From NCBI GenBank assembly GCA_963573315.1, contig OY752144.1, positions 2,598,501-2,662,500 of the forward strand: a stretch of 64,000 nt of DNA, read 5' to 3'. Below are positions 33,838-44,100 of the stretch, one piece after another. Within the stretch, counting starts at the first letter, position 1, and each line of letters opens with the position of its first letter. The notes under the pieces were generated by a model that did no database searches, had not been told where the DNA came from, and saw only the letters and a list, made by a program, of their open reading frames with translations. The DNA comes from Entomortierella parvispora (taxonomy: Eukaryota; Mortierellomycota; Mortierellomycetes; Mortierellales; Mortierellaceae). Made by a program: the position numbers and the translations under genes.

Positions 33838-35069
33838 TTACAAAACCTTGGCCTCGTTCTTAAGCTTGTCCAACAAGTCATCGACGCTCTCGACAATCTT
33901 GCCTCCCTGTCTCTTGGCGGGCTCGGCAATCTTCACGGTCTGCAAGCGGGGCTTGATGTCGACGGCAAGATCGGCGACGGTGAACTTGGCCAAAGGCTTC
34001 TTCTTGGCCTTCATGATGTTAGGGAGGGAAGCGTATCTGGGGACGTTGAGGCTGTGAAGATCAAACAATAGAGCGTATATGAAAAACAGCGTTAGAGTTG
34101 GTTTGTTTGTCATCCGTAATAAGATCATGACACACAACTGTTGGATGGAATTAAGGGCATCCTTACCGAAGATCGGTGGTAAGAACGGCGGGGAGGGTGG
34201 TCTTGATAGTCTCGACTCCTCCATCGACCTCACGGGTGACGGTCATGGCGGCGTCGGTGAGCTCGACCTTGGAGGCGAAGGTGGCCTAGTAAAGAATAGG
34301 AGAGACGAAAGAAAGATTAAAAAAAAGGGTTCCAGTGGTGCGAGTTCTCCGTTTGGGCTGATTCCTAAATATGACTGATCCCCGCAATCTGAGCATCACG
34401 AGCAAATGAATGTCGACATGCTGTTTTGGCAATGCAACCCATGGAAGGAGCCTGCATGTCTCTTTCTCTAGTGTCGTCTGCTCCTTGCTGCTGCTTCTGC
34501 TCCTGCTATTGGGGTGTACTGTCCTGTGTCAAGAGGGCGTTCGCCTTACAGGACTGTCACACCATGCTCCCGGGTCTCCCGTGAGAATATTTTAGGCACA
34601 AGGACAAAAAGAAGTGAGTGTCTCTTCTTACCTGGGGCCAGTTCAGCAAACCAGCGAGCATCTGTCCAGTCTGGTTCGAGTCATCGTCGATAGCCTGCTT
34701 GCCGAGGATGACCAAGTTGGGCTTCTCCTTCTCAACGACAGCCTTCAACAACTTGGCGACGGCCAAGGGCTGCAACTCGTCGTTGGTCTCGACATGGATG
34801 GCGCGATCAGCGCCCATGGCAAGAGCAGTTCTGAGGGTCTCCTGAGCCTTGGCGGGACCGCAAGAGACGACGACGACCTCGGCGTTACCCTTGGCCTTGG
34901 CGAGGGCCTCCTTGATCTGAATGGCCTGCTCGGTTCCGATCTCGTCAAAGGGGTTCATGGAATGCTTCACGTTGGCGGTCTCGACGGCAGTGCCGGCGGC
35001 GTTGACGCGGATCTTGACTGCATAGTCGACAACGCGCTTGCAGGCGACGAGGATACGGACGTTGGACAT
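33838..35069 (-). CDS. ETFB: Electron transfer flavoprotein subunit beta
   Basis: Mitochondrial matrix flavoprotein subunit that takes electrons from acyl-CoA dehydrogenases and passes them to ETF-ubiquinone oxidoreductase. Exons 35069..34632, 34285..34167 and 34051..33838 join in frame to 256 aa, the normal family length. It starts [20 protein letters not shown] and has the conserved [50 protein letters not shown] and [20 protein letters not shown]; the last is the recognition loop that docks dehydrogenases. A CACGTG E-box at 35204-35209 lies 135 bp upstream of the start codon. Confidence 0.96.
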
Positions 35070-35203
35070 GGTGTAGGAGATGAGGAGAGAGGGAGAGGAA
35101 GGAGGGAGAGGGAGAGGGGAGGAGTGATGAAAGAGTGATGGATGGAAAGAGATGGTCGCTTCTCCCCTGGAATGAATCGCAAGATCAGTCGGGTGCGTGT
35201 CTT

Positions 35204-35209
35204 CACGTG
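35204..35209. promoter_or_regulatory. E-box upstream of ETF-beta
   Basis: Perfect CACGTG, 135 bp before the ETF-beta ATG. It sits just outside the proposed inversion segment (35223-36045). Binding is not shown; the site is seen only. Confidence 0.35.
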
Positions 35210-35210
35210 A

Positions 35211-35969
35211 CTAATTGGCCCCGCAGGGGCGCAACTTGCAAAGGATGTTGATTGGCTCTCTACTACCGTTTACGGCGAAAGAAAGTACCCCTGGGTCTGT
35301 CAAAAGCTAAAGTCCTTGCACATCGCCTTTGACGGTGCCGCTTTGGACGATAGTGCTTCAGCTCCAATCTCTTTGTTGATCTTTGGGTACATTAGTCGAG
35401 CCTGCCCGCTCCTGACGGACCTGCAGATCACTCGAGCGTCCTGCAACCTGTCGTATGGGGCAGGCTTGTGTCTACTGGGCCGACTGACAAAGTTGGAGCG
35501 CTTGGTCCTGATCACGAGCAGTTGGAATTATATCGAGGAACGACACGAGGTCTACTTGGACGGAGTACGGCGGAAGGTGCCCAAGACAGAGAGTGGAATG
35601 TCCCTGATTAATACATTGACCCGAAAGGAGGTGGAGTTCATGCGACGACTCCCAGAGAACTACAAAAGTCCTGATACCATTGCTACAAAAGCCGCACTCG
35701 AGAAGAAGGAGAACGAGATTGCAGCGTATCTCGACTTTACCAAGGTTGGCAGCAAGGGCGATATCTTGACGTGGGAGCAAGAACGTGCGTTGGAAATCCA
35801 GCAAGGGAAATCGCTGTGGCCGTTCCTGGAGAAGCTTGAGATCCAGTATGAGTATGAGGGCCATGTCCCTGAAGCGCGAGATGTCCAGTCGTTTCTGAGA
35901 GAGGTGCGGCCAGAGGTCGAGGTGGATGTTAGGGTTTCAAAGTTCGCGTCGCAGTTGCGGGGATGGTGA
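35211..35969 (+). pseudogene. Inverted C-terminal LRR part of the neighbouring F-box gene
   Basis: An open frame without a start: it opens after a TGA at 35208-35210 and ends at TGA 35967-35969, about 252 codons. It begins GAQLAKDVDWLSTTVYGERK, then the repeat-like WVCQKLKSLHIAF, CPLLTDLQITRASCNL, LGRLTKLERLVLIT and FLEKLEIQYEYEG, which is LRR sequence of an F-box protein's C-terminal part. No F-box or promoter precedes it. The gene on the other strand (35929..37560) stops being LRR-like exactly where this piece would follow, and GCAGGG here (35223-35228) matches CCCTGC at 36040-36045. A simple inversion explains both. Alternatively it could be the remains of a second, tail-to-tail paralogue that lost its 5' half. 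Confidence 0.75.
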
Positions 35970-37560
35970 TTGAAAAGAGAAAATAAAAATTGTGTCCGTG
36001 GGTCAAATCATCGTCGATCGGCGTGACAGTTGCTTGTGACCCTGCTTTCGCAACCACATCAGCCTGGTATTCGCCTGTGACAACATCAAGACAATTAAAA
36101 ATATCAAGCTCGGGGAAATGGAGCATGACGTCCGGCGCGATGAGATGCTCGAGGTTGGGGGCATTACTGAGAAAGAGCTGGAGACCCCGAGTGCCGTTGA
36201 CCAGGACCCGACGGCGGTTGAGATTGTGCGAGAGGAGGTCCAGTCTAGTCAAGTGTTGGAAAGCCCAGTATGGACGAGCCCGGAAATGATGCTCTAGGGC
36301 CATATCACTTGGGACAAGAAAGAGGCTGTCCTCGGCTTGGGTCACCATCATGGCGTCCATGAGGGACGTCGCCTCGCCCGTTATAACGTTTGGTATGGAG
36401 AGCTCGTAGATTGAGAGCGACAAGGATTTCAGCTTGGGGAGGTGATACGAATCCAGTCCGTTAACAGATCGCCATTGTGGAAAGAGGCCTGGACCGACCA
36501 GGAGACTCGTAAACGGTTGCATGTTTTGATCCTGAATTGAGATCTGGAGAGCCTCGAGGTCGGGGCAGGTCTTTTCGAGGATCGAGAGAAAGTTTTTGAT
36601 GTCTATGGTTCGAAGGCGACCATCGGGTCCTCGGGAGAGATAGCCATCAGAGAGTTGAAGGGTTCTCAGTCTAGGTAGCGACCGCAGGATCCACTCCATC
36701 ACTCCAGGAACGAAAACAAGTTGTTGAACTACCAGGGTTCGGAGCACCCTTGGGTTAGCAGGTTCAAAGCTCGGAACCACCCCAGAGACCACAACTTCGG
36801 GAGGAGTAAACATGGTTTTCTCAGGCGAGGTCAGGATGAAAAGCTCATCTAGACAAGGACAAAGGTCAAGAACCCTTTCAATGACCAAAAGTGGGTCAAT
36901 CCATGCTGCAGCTTGAAGCTTGAGAGTCCGCAGAGAGCATCCGACATGAGGCACAAAGAAATAAAGGGATTCTTCAATGAAGGGACTTTCCATAGAGAGT
37001 TCATGCAGGTGAGGTGGCCATTCGAATATCTCCAATGTGCCTCCACCATCGCTGACTTCGACTTTTTTGTAGACAGTCTCTGAGGGATGAGACTCCCTCC
37101 AGGCAGCTTTTAGATCCCTGATTGACTCTTCCGTTTCCTGGAGAGCCTTTTGCAGCGGTTCTGCATTCGTTCGAGACGAATGATGACCATATCGATTGGT
37201 TGTTCGATTGGCTGGTACGTTGTCGATCTGCAGGGATACTGACAGCCTCCAGCTGTTCCTGGACTTTGTCACTATCGATTGTAGAACCTTTGTGCGCTCC
37301 TCAGTGGAGGCATTCATGGCCAAAATCAGGGGTGGTGGGACGAGAATAAGATTTTTGACCAATTGGCGCCATTGCTGGCAGACTCGACTTGCGACGCGTT
37401 TGCGGTTAGATTCCGAGAGGTACAGGAGAATGAACTGAATGATCTCGGGGATTCTTAGGGCTTGATGTGTCTCCGTTATGGTTGTCGTATTTGTTGTTGT
37501 CACTGATTCAGTCATTCTCAGAAACGGCGGCCCAAGGTCAGGCAGAGAGAAATGTGGCAT
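35929..37560 (-). CDS. F-box/LRR protein, probably truncated by inversion
   Basis: Single open frame, 543 aa from the ATG at 37560; an earlier ATG at 37662 and a later one at 37515 are also possible. F-boxes bind Skp1 in SCF ubiquitin ligases and the LRR picks the target. An F-box-like segment (about residues 30-75) reads IPEIIQFILLYLSES--KRVASRVCQQWRQLV. Irregular LRRs follow: LHELSMESPFIE, LRTLKLQAAAW, LPRLRTLQLSDGY, LPKLKSLSLSIYEL, LTRLDLLSHNL, and NAPNLEHLIAPDV. After about residue 507 (VAKAG) the frame reads on into unrelated sequence and ends with about 36 non-LRR residues (HGHNFYFLFSITIPAT). This tail is antisense to the + strand fragment's end and 3' UTR, as an inversion predicts. Confidence 0.75.
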   Translation of the reverse strand: MPHFSLPDLGPPFLRMTESVTTTNTTTITETHQALRIPEIIQFILLYLSESNRKRVASRVCQQWRQLVKNLILVPPPLILAMNASTEERTKVLQSIVTKSRNSWRLSVSLQIDNVPANRTTNRYGHHSSRTNAEPLQKALQETEESIRDLKAAWRESHPSETVYKKVEVSDGGGTLEIFEWPPHLHELSMESPFIEESLYFFVPHVGCSLRTLKLQAAAWIDPLLVIERVLDLCPCLDELFILTSPEKTMFTPPEVVVSGVVPSFEPANPRVLRTLVVQQLVFVPGVMEWILRSLPRLRTLQLSDGYLSRGPDGRLRTIDIKNFLSILEKTCPDLEALQISIQDQNMQPFTSLLVGPGLFPQWRSVNGLDSYHLPKLKSLSLSIYELSIPNVITGEATSLMDAMMVTQAEDSLFLVPSDMALEHHFRARPYWAFQHLTRLDLLSHNLNRRRVLVNGTRGLQLFLSNAPNLEHLIAPDVMLHFPELDIFNCLDVVTGEYQADVVAKAGSQATVTPIDDDLTHGHNFYFLFSITIPATATRTLKP

Positions 37561-38258
37561 GGTGTGATGAGGAGAAAGAACTAGAGGAGGGCATTGATTG
37601 ATAAAAGTGAGAAGGAAAGAAAACTTCTGAAAAGAAGGAAACAAAGTAACTGTTTGTGGCACAAGCTCTATCTCATGCCCCCCTTTTTACCCCCTTCAGA
37701 AAATTGCCGAGTGCCCTGTTGATCTTGCTTTTTCTTCCTGTGCCCTGGTCCTTATTCCGCCCTGTGCTGAGCGGTGTGGAGCTGTGTACAGTACAGTGTA
37801 CAGCACAAACACAAAATTGATGTACTGTATCTCTGTACATGTGCAGCACAGACACAAGAGCAATGTTGATCTGTGTACGAACGCAAGTTTTCCGCCACAC
37901 CGGAGGGATGCTTTCATGTGAGTAAGGCGACCTTCATGAATACCTTTCAAGGATGATGCTCGCAATTAACTGCCGCTCTGCCTGAATTTCGACGGCCTTG
38001 TCACAACGCAAAGTTTGATCAATTATTGTCGGATAACCGTTCCCTGTTGTCTTTTGTACACTCTGAACCTTGTAATCCCGCCACTAGAAAAAGGACATCC
38101 ACACTCAACTATGAAAAGAGAAGGTTGGAAGCACTACCACAGCCACACAGCTACACTACCTTTCGAAACCGGTATCATTAAGCTTGGTGCGGCCAAGAAA
38201 TCCAATAAAGATTGGGTTTATGTATAATGGGCCGCCTCTGCCTCAAGAGTAGTGCAAA
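37561..38258. other. Gap upstream of the F-box gene
   Basis: 698 bp. It includes the F-box gene's 5' region and a small direct repeat of GTACA units (about 37786-37845). No TATA box at the usual distance. No gene seen. Confidence 0.4.
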
Positions 38259-38466
38259 TTAAGGCACATTCTCTCTCATCCACTGTTGAAACCGCTTGTG
38301 ATCCGCCACTGTACCTGCCTGTCTGATATTCCAGGCGTAACGCAGACAAGGTCAGTGCTCCTTCATCCATAAAAATTCGGGCTTTTCAATATCGTGCTCT
38401 AGGGCTTGAAGATTAAGAACCCGCAGGGACTTCAGACCTGATCGTTCCTCAAGTCCACTTTCTAGA
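38259..38466 (-). pseudogene. F-box/LRR C-terminal relic with a nonsense mutation
   Basis: The - strand reads LESGLEERSGLKSLRVLNLQ, then HDIEKPEFLWMKEH, a stop (TGA), PCLRYAWNI and more, ending at a second stop (TAA 38261-38259). It parallels the end of the large F-box gene at 41.2 kb, which has LESGLDEMADLQALKILDLS, HEIGLPELEWMTEHWPSLRLA. The TGA sits where that gene has TGG (Trp), so a single G-to-A change made the stop. No upstream exons are seen, so only the last 65 or so codons survive. Confidence 0.65.
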
Positions 38467-38643
38467 CTGAGAGAGAAAAAAACAAAAACCAAGGAGCATC
38501 GCACGTGATGAGTACAAAAAAAACAGCATGGGAACAAATATCGCAATTTCATAGTCTACACTTCTGTCATGTTGTACAGACGCCAGACAAGAGGAAAGAA
38601 ACTGATTATTGCATTTTGCAGCGATTATTCAACTGCTATTCAA

Positions 38644-39324
38644 CTATTGATATAAACTAAAAAGGGCAGGTGTATGGCCAAACATGGCGTCCCTTCTCCA
38701 ATAGTGAAAGTCTCCAATTGACAGAGCCGTAGGTTCGGAGTTCCTGAAATAATCTTGAATGCGCTCCAGATCTCCAAACGCGTACAGACCATTGTCAAAG
38801 CCCAGCTGTTTCGATCTTCTGCTCAGGAAAAAATTGAAAGACAAATGGGGGTAGATATACCAGTGGCCCTCAATGACGCGGGCGGTCAATACCTGATCGT
38901 TCCACACAGTTGCTAGTAAGGTATGAGTCGGTACAGAGGGTTGAAAGGACACAAAGGTCCACGACGGATTGAACCCAAACTTTCCGTATCCATTTTGGGC
39001 AAACAGCATGGGGGAAGACTCGGTAGACAACGATTTTGGGAGGGGGGTGGCGACAGGATGATGACGGCTCGCCCCAATTGTGACATTGGGGTACTGGAGA
39101 TGAGTACCACCGACTTTGACTACATCATCAACCGCAGCGGTCTCGTTCGGTGCCGGCGTGGTTGCATTTAGAGATCTAAGAGTAACATCTGACTGAAATG
39201 TCGAGGAGAACCCTGGTTCACCGGCTTGCGCGTTGCGATGCTGGTCATCGGTATCCTCAAAGTGATCGACAAAAAGTTCGCCTTCGAATATCTTGCCCTT
39301 GTTAGGTAGGTTTCTGGGAATCAT
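38644..39324 (-). CDS. Hypothetical protein, 226 aa
   Basis: Open frame of 226 aa starting MIPRNLPNKGKIFEGELFV and ending TPALFSLYQ. Not recognised. It is rich in aromatic residues towards the C-terminus (GHWYIYPHLSFNFFLS, IGDFHYWRRDAMF) and has no clear signal peptide or membrane helix. Codon choice looks like coding sequence, but there is no TATA box nearby and no second exon was found. It could also be the remaining part of a larger lost gene, since both sides are full of relics. Confidence 0.45.
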   Translation of the reverse strand: MIPRNLPNKGKIFEGELFVDHFEDTDDQHRNAQAGEPGFSSTFQSDVTLRSLNATTPAPNETAAVDDVVKVGGTHLQYPNVTIGASRHHPVATPLPKSLSTESSPMLFAQNGYGKFGFNPSWTFVSFQPSVPTHTLLATVWNDQVLTARVIEGHWYIYPHLSFNFFLSRRSKQLGFDNGLYAFGDLERIQDYFRNSEPTALSIGDFHYWRRDAMFGHTPALFSLYQ

Positions 39325-40329
39325 GAGAGATGACAGTGGGGGTGTATCGGAAAAATTAGCGGGGATCTAGAGGAAGAGCCAAGTTTTTATACTGCTAGAC
39401 CCCATGCTCCCATGTTTTCTGTCGCCGCATTCCAAAGAGAGTAGTGAGCACAAAGGCATTGGTTTGCCAGGTTTATTTTGAAGCGTGCGCATTGTTTTCT
39501 TTTTTGAACCTGTGTCACTGAGGCTGAGGAGTAGACGAGGAAAGCGGGAATCTTCACAGCAAACAAAAGAGACAATAATCCTTATCACCGAGTGACCCTC
39601 GTAACTGTCGTGATTGATCCAAACTGCACAATGGTAGAAAGAACAGCGCGACACCGAGGATCTGGAGCGGATGTAGATACGGTGGCTGGAGAGATCGGGA
39701 GCATGAAGTGGAGCCAAACTGACTAGGAACCTGACTGCAAGAAACGAGTTCCTAAGTCATTTGCGCACGGAGCAAGAAAAAAAACATTTGACTGTCCTCC
39801 CATTATTGTTGGAGCATCCGTTCGTTCCCTCTGCCTTTCTTCCCAGCACATTCAAATCCCGTGGACCAGGGTCTGACTCTCCCCCTTGGCAAAGTAGCCA
39901 ATTCGAGCACATCACCTGTGCACTGTTCGTGTCCCGCGCATCATTCTACGAGACATTCCATGAATGTCGCTGGCGAACCATTTGTAGCTTCCAGAAGGAT
40001 CACTATCACTACAGGCCTAATTATATTTTCCCGCTCTACCCTTTCGTCGACGTCTGTTCCGTTACGACAGCGGTCCCGCATAGCACGTTGTCCTGCCTCA
40101 TTGCAGGCATGGGCTCGGTCAGGCGTTAATTTAGGCAGTTCATTACAACCAATTGGCGGCATTCTTTAAAGTGGCGGGCCTGCATTCGCCAACAGCGTGG
40201 ACATGCCTCTACCATTCGTCATCGGATTGAATCGACTATTGCCAGCACCGAGGAATCTCGAGGTCTTGACGATAAGACCCAGGCAAACGGAGGATATTAT
40301 CAATGAGGTCTTACGCTAACCGAGCAGAG
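39325..40329. other. Gap with no supported gene
   Basis: 1.0 kb. Short open frames exist (for example + 39761-40129) but show no domain. Nothing identifiable. Confidence 0.35.
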
Positions 40330-41067
40330 TGCAGGAACAGACTCCAAAGAGAAGGTGGCGACTCTGGATAGCGAAGCGCAGTGGAGCCGTCATAAGGATC
40401 GAGCTTGGTGCAGAGCGTCCTATCCCACTCACCACCTTCCTTGTAGCTTCTTGCGGAGAGTATGGACGTCAAAACTTGATAAACACGACCCAGTCCCGCC
40501 AGCATGGGATTGGAACTTCCTGAGGTCAGATATCTCTGGGACAATGGACTGGTTCGTTACATACATTACCGACTGTCTCCTGCCTGCGAACCGCAAGGAC
40601 AACAGATGCACATCACGTGGACTACAATCCGACTTTGGATGGATATAGCGCGGTGTTCATTGGATTCCTAGGGCTGGCAATGATAAGAAAACAAGGGAAG
40701 AAGAGTCTACAGAGCATCGGGACAAGAGTTCAGCTCGGTGTCGTTGGAGTGCTTGCAGAGACAGGGACTTGGCGGCATGGACCGACTCGAACGTTTGAGG
40801 CAGTTGAGATTACTGAGGCCATCCAGCCCAAAATCTGGTTACGTATCATGGTCAAGAACGCCCTGAGATGTTGAGTTGTTGGAGCAAACCTTTCGCAATG
40901 GCAATTTCATGAAGCTCATGATTGCCTTCTCCATCTCGGAAGTCTTGACTATCTCTGAAGATGATATCAGGAATGTTATTTTTTGGAATTATAGCAACCA
41001 TTTCACTACATCCGCGTCAGCCGAGATACATGTGTTACTGCTGGGCACTCGAATAGGCGACCGATAG
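40330..41067 (+). pseudogene. Decayed F-box/LRR relic
   Basis: The + strand has broken LRR-like reading. One frame at 40726-40910 reads VSLECLQRQGLGGMDRLERL then RQLRLLRPSSPKSGYVSW, a stop, and DVELLEQTFRNG in the same frame. The pattern (G-L-L--L--LERL, then DVE-LEQ) matches the last repeats of fungal F-box/LRR proteins. Upstream (40330-40700) the likeness is weaker and split between frames, including LWDNGLVRYIHY. Frameshifts and stops rule out a working gene. Strand and family are inferred from these scraps. Confidence 0.4.
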
Positions 41068-41180
41068 GGCTTTATTGTGGCTTTATTATTTATTTATCAT
41101 CGAGTCCACAAATACACGATGAAACGAACTTCGACTGTCTTCAGGGTTTCCTTCCTTCATGAGCAGCGGTATTTTCTTTC

Positions 41181-44100
41181 TCAGTCGTAGCAGATATAGG
41201 GAGCGTTGGTCTGCAGCCACTCGTTGATTTCATCCGACCAATCCTCTCTTGCGAGACCCGGGGCTAATCTAAGAGATGGCCAGTGTTCTGTCATCCATTC
41301 AAGTTCGGGAAGACCAATTTCGTGATCCATAAAACTGAGATCAAGGATTTTCAGAGCCTGGAGATCCGCCATCTCGTCGAGGCCACTCTCCAGGGTCAGT
41401 AGCAGACAGTTTGGTTGGATATCCTGCTTACGACGTTTGTCAATTTGTTCACCGTAATAAATGACGGTTTCTTTGACAAGGAAACGGGTGGTGCGAAACT
41501 TGGGCAGGGCAGATGCTGATGTTGACCCCGTTGTTGTCCTCAGTGGTAATGATGCCGAACGTAACTCACTGCCCAGTGAGTGTAGGGGTACACCTTCAAA
41601 CACCTTATCATGTGCTACTCGATACGATGCAGAAAGTCCTTGTGGACTACCGGACCCCAAATAAAGCTCTTCAAGAGTCGTCAATGTCCCCAGCATCTTG
41701 CAGATCTTGCGACAATCTCGCACCACTGCAGGACGGTCCCGACCGACTCTTGTTTCATTACCTCCTCTTCCAGGAATCATCAAAAGATCGCCACCGATAA
41801 TGACTTGCAGAACCCGTAGGGTCGAAAAGCAGCGCCAAGGTCTGAACTCTAAAGGCACCGATTTTGTTGCCGCCGCTGATTTTGCAGCCATCTCTGATAT
41901 CCAGTCATATTGCAATAGTAGATAATAAGCGTCCAAGTAAACTCCTGAGCTGGTTTCTAGAGTGGGGTAAGAGTCGAGACGTTGGACTGGGAAAGTCTCC
42001 AAAACTTGGAGGCTCTCAAACTGAGTGAGGATCCTGAGGATTGGATGTGTCATATCTGCTTCACCGTTGGCTATATCCGGTAATAACGGTGAAGAAGGTC
42101 GGTGTTTGAAGGACAGTGGACCAAGACAGTCGTGAATACTCAGATGCGTTAGTATCTTGCTGTAACACCGCATCAAGACCTTGTATGATTCCTTTCCAAA
42201 ATGGTCAGCTTCAATCAAATGAATTTGTGTGACACCCCGTCGACGAGAATTCAAGATGGTGGATCCCTGACTACCACCGCCCTCAATATCGCCATCATTT
42301 TCATCACTATCACCGCCAACACTCCTTCGACAAGCCATCAGGAATTTGGCCAAGTCTCTGTCTTGATCCTGGGCACCTCCTGATAGGCAGAGCTCTTGGA
42401 GAAGCGGGCAGGAGCCTTCTTTCAAAAATAGGTCCGCAATATCATTGAGCAGCGGATTGGAATAGTAGGACCTAAGACCCAATGTTTCGAGATTGCTGCA
42501 TCGGCGCAGAATTTCTGTCCAGATCCTCGAATCGAAGTCGCGGATAGAGCCTTCAATCATCAGGGTTTTCAGTCCGAGCGTTGGTGATACGTGCAGTGAG
42601 AATCGGGAAAGGAGAGTAACTACCTCCTCTGTTGATGATGGTCCAGAATTGAACACGAGTTCTGCTCCGAACCTGAACGATCTCAACTGCGGAGGCAACT
42701 CAATAAGCTGCTGTAGTATTCCCGATGCATTGACATTCAGCTCTGGGTCCGCATTGACCATGGATAAGTCTCTCAAGGAAAGAGAGAGAGGAGGAGACGA
42801 AAAGGCTCGGAGAAGGGACATCGACGTGAACGGGAAGTAAACACATCCAAAAGACTTCAGATTGGGACACACTAGGGTGAGGAATGGGACCAGCCATTGG
42901 TCAACATCTTTGGCAGAATCGAAGTAATCCCACATGTCTGAATAAACTGGCAACTTTGAAAGTGGTGGCGCTCTGCGGAAAGGATCAGGTGTGGTCGACA
43001 GTGGCACAGACCTGACATTGTCTTCAGGTTTATAGTTGGAAAGGTGGACCAATTGTTCAACGGCTGAAACTTGCATACAGTCCAACAATTGCCCCAGTAC
43101 AGTCAGGCTGGGGGGTCGATAATCGAAGGACTCCTGAGATAATAGCTCTAGGTCGTTGAGCTGTCGATCCAGAAAAGATCGCTGAATTGACGAAGGGCTC
43201 AAAGAATGATGTCGCATGAATGGATGGTTGAGACCAGTCAGCCACATTTGTAGGTTGTTCTTCCAAAACTTCAAGGCCTTTTCGCGTAACGAAAGTAGAT
43301 CCATCTGTTGCTGATAGAGGTCATGCCGCTGCTGCTGTACGTCATGTTGCAACAATTGAAGATCCCGCTCTACCCTTTCCTGGAGCTGTAGAATGGTCGT
43401 CGATGCTGGACGAAACTGTTGTCCCTGAACCTGAAACTTGTGTTGAAGCGATTCCATATCTCCCACATGCTTTTGACAGCGCAGCTTTGCTTTTGCCCAA
43501 ACAATAGCGACACTCTTGCAGAGTTCTCTGCCGTCATCTGCCAAAAAGCGATGGATCCGATTGATTTGATCTTCGATCAACAAGAGCAAAAACTCTTCCT
43601 CCGGCACCAACTTCTCCCACAGTTTTACGCCTCTCCTCAGCTTCGATTCCAGTTCTGGAAGAATCATAGCCTGTCGAAAGAAGATATCCTCAATATCTGG
43701 ATCGGCCTCCATTGCTAATTTTGCTCCGGCAATGTCTCCTGACGCTTCTTGTGCGAATAAAGGACGCAGAAGCCTGTTGCTCTCTGACATGGCTTCCTGC
43801 GATTGCTGAAGGTGAAACATGTCCTCGACGGCTTGCCGAAAACGAACCTCTGACTGGACCATTCTCAGCGAGAGATGAAGGTTGTCGAGCTCCAATCTCC
43901 AAATGCTTTTGCGTCGCTGTTGTAGCCAGAACAAAGAGCTTGGCGACCGGGCTATGACAGGCGCTTGGTCGTCTATCTGCCCAAGGTTCATGGAAAGTGC
44001 GGGCTCCGATCTGGTCCTGTGAAATTTCTCCCGCTCGAGGAAAAAGTGATTGGGATACGGTTCGTTCAGCACGTCCAGCTCTTCTTCGAATGGCTGCAGA

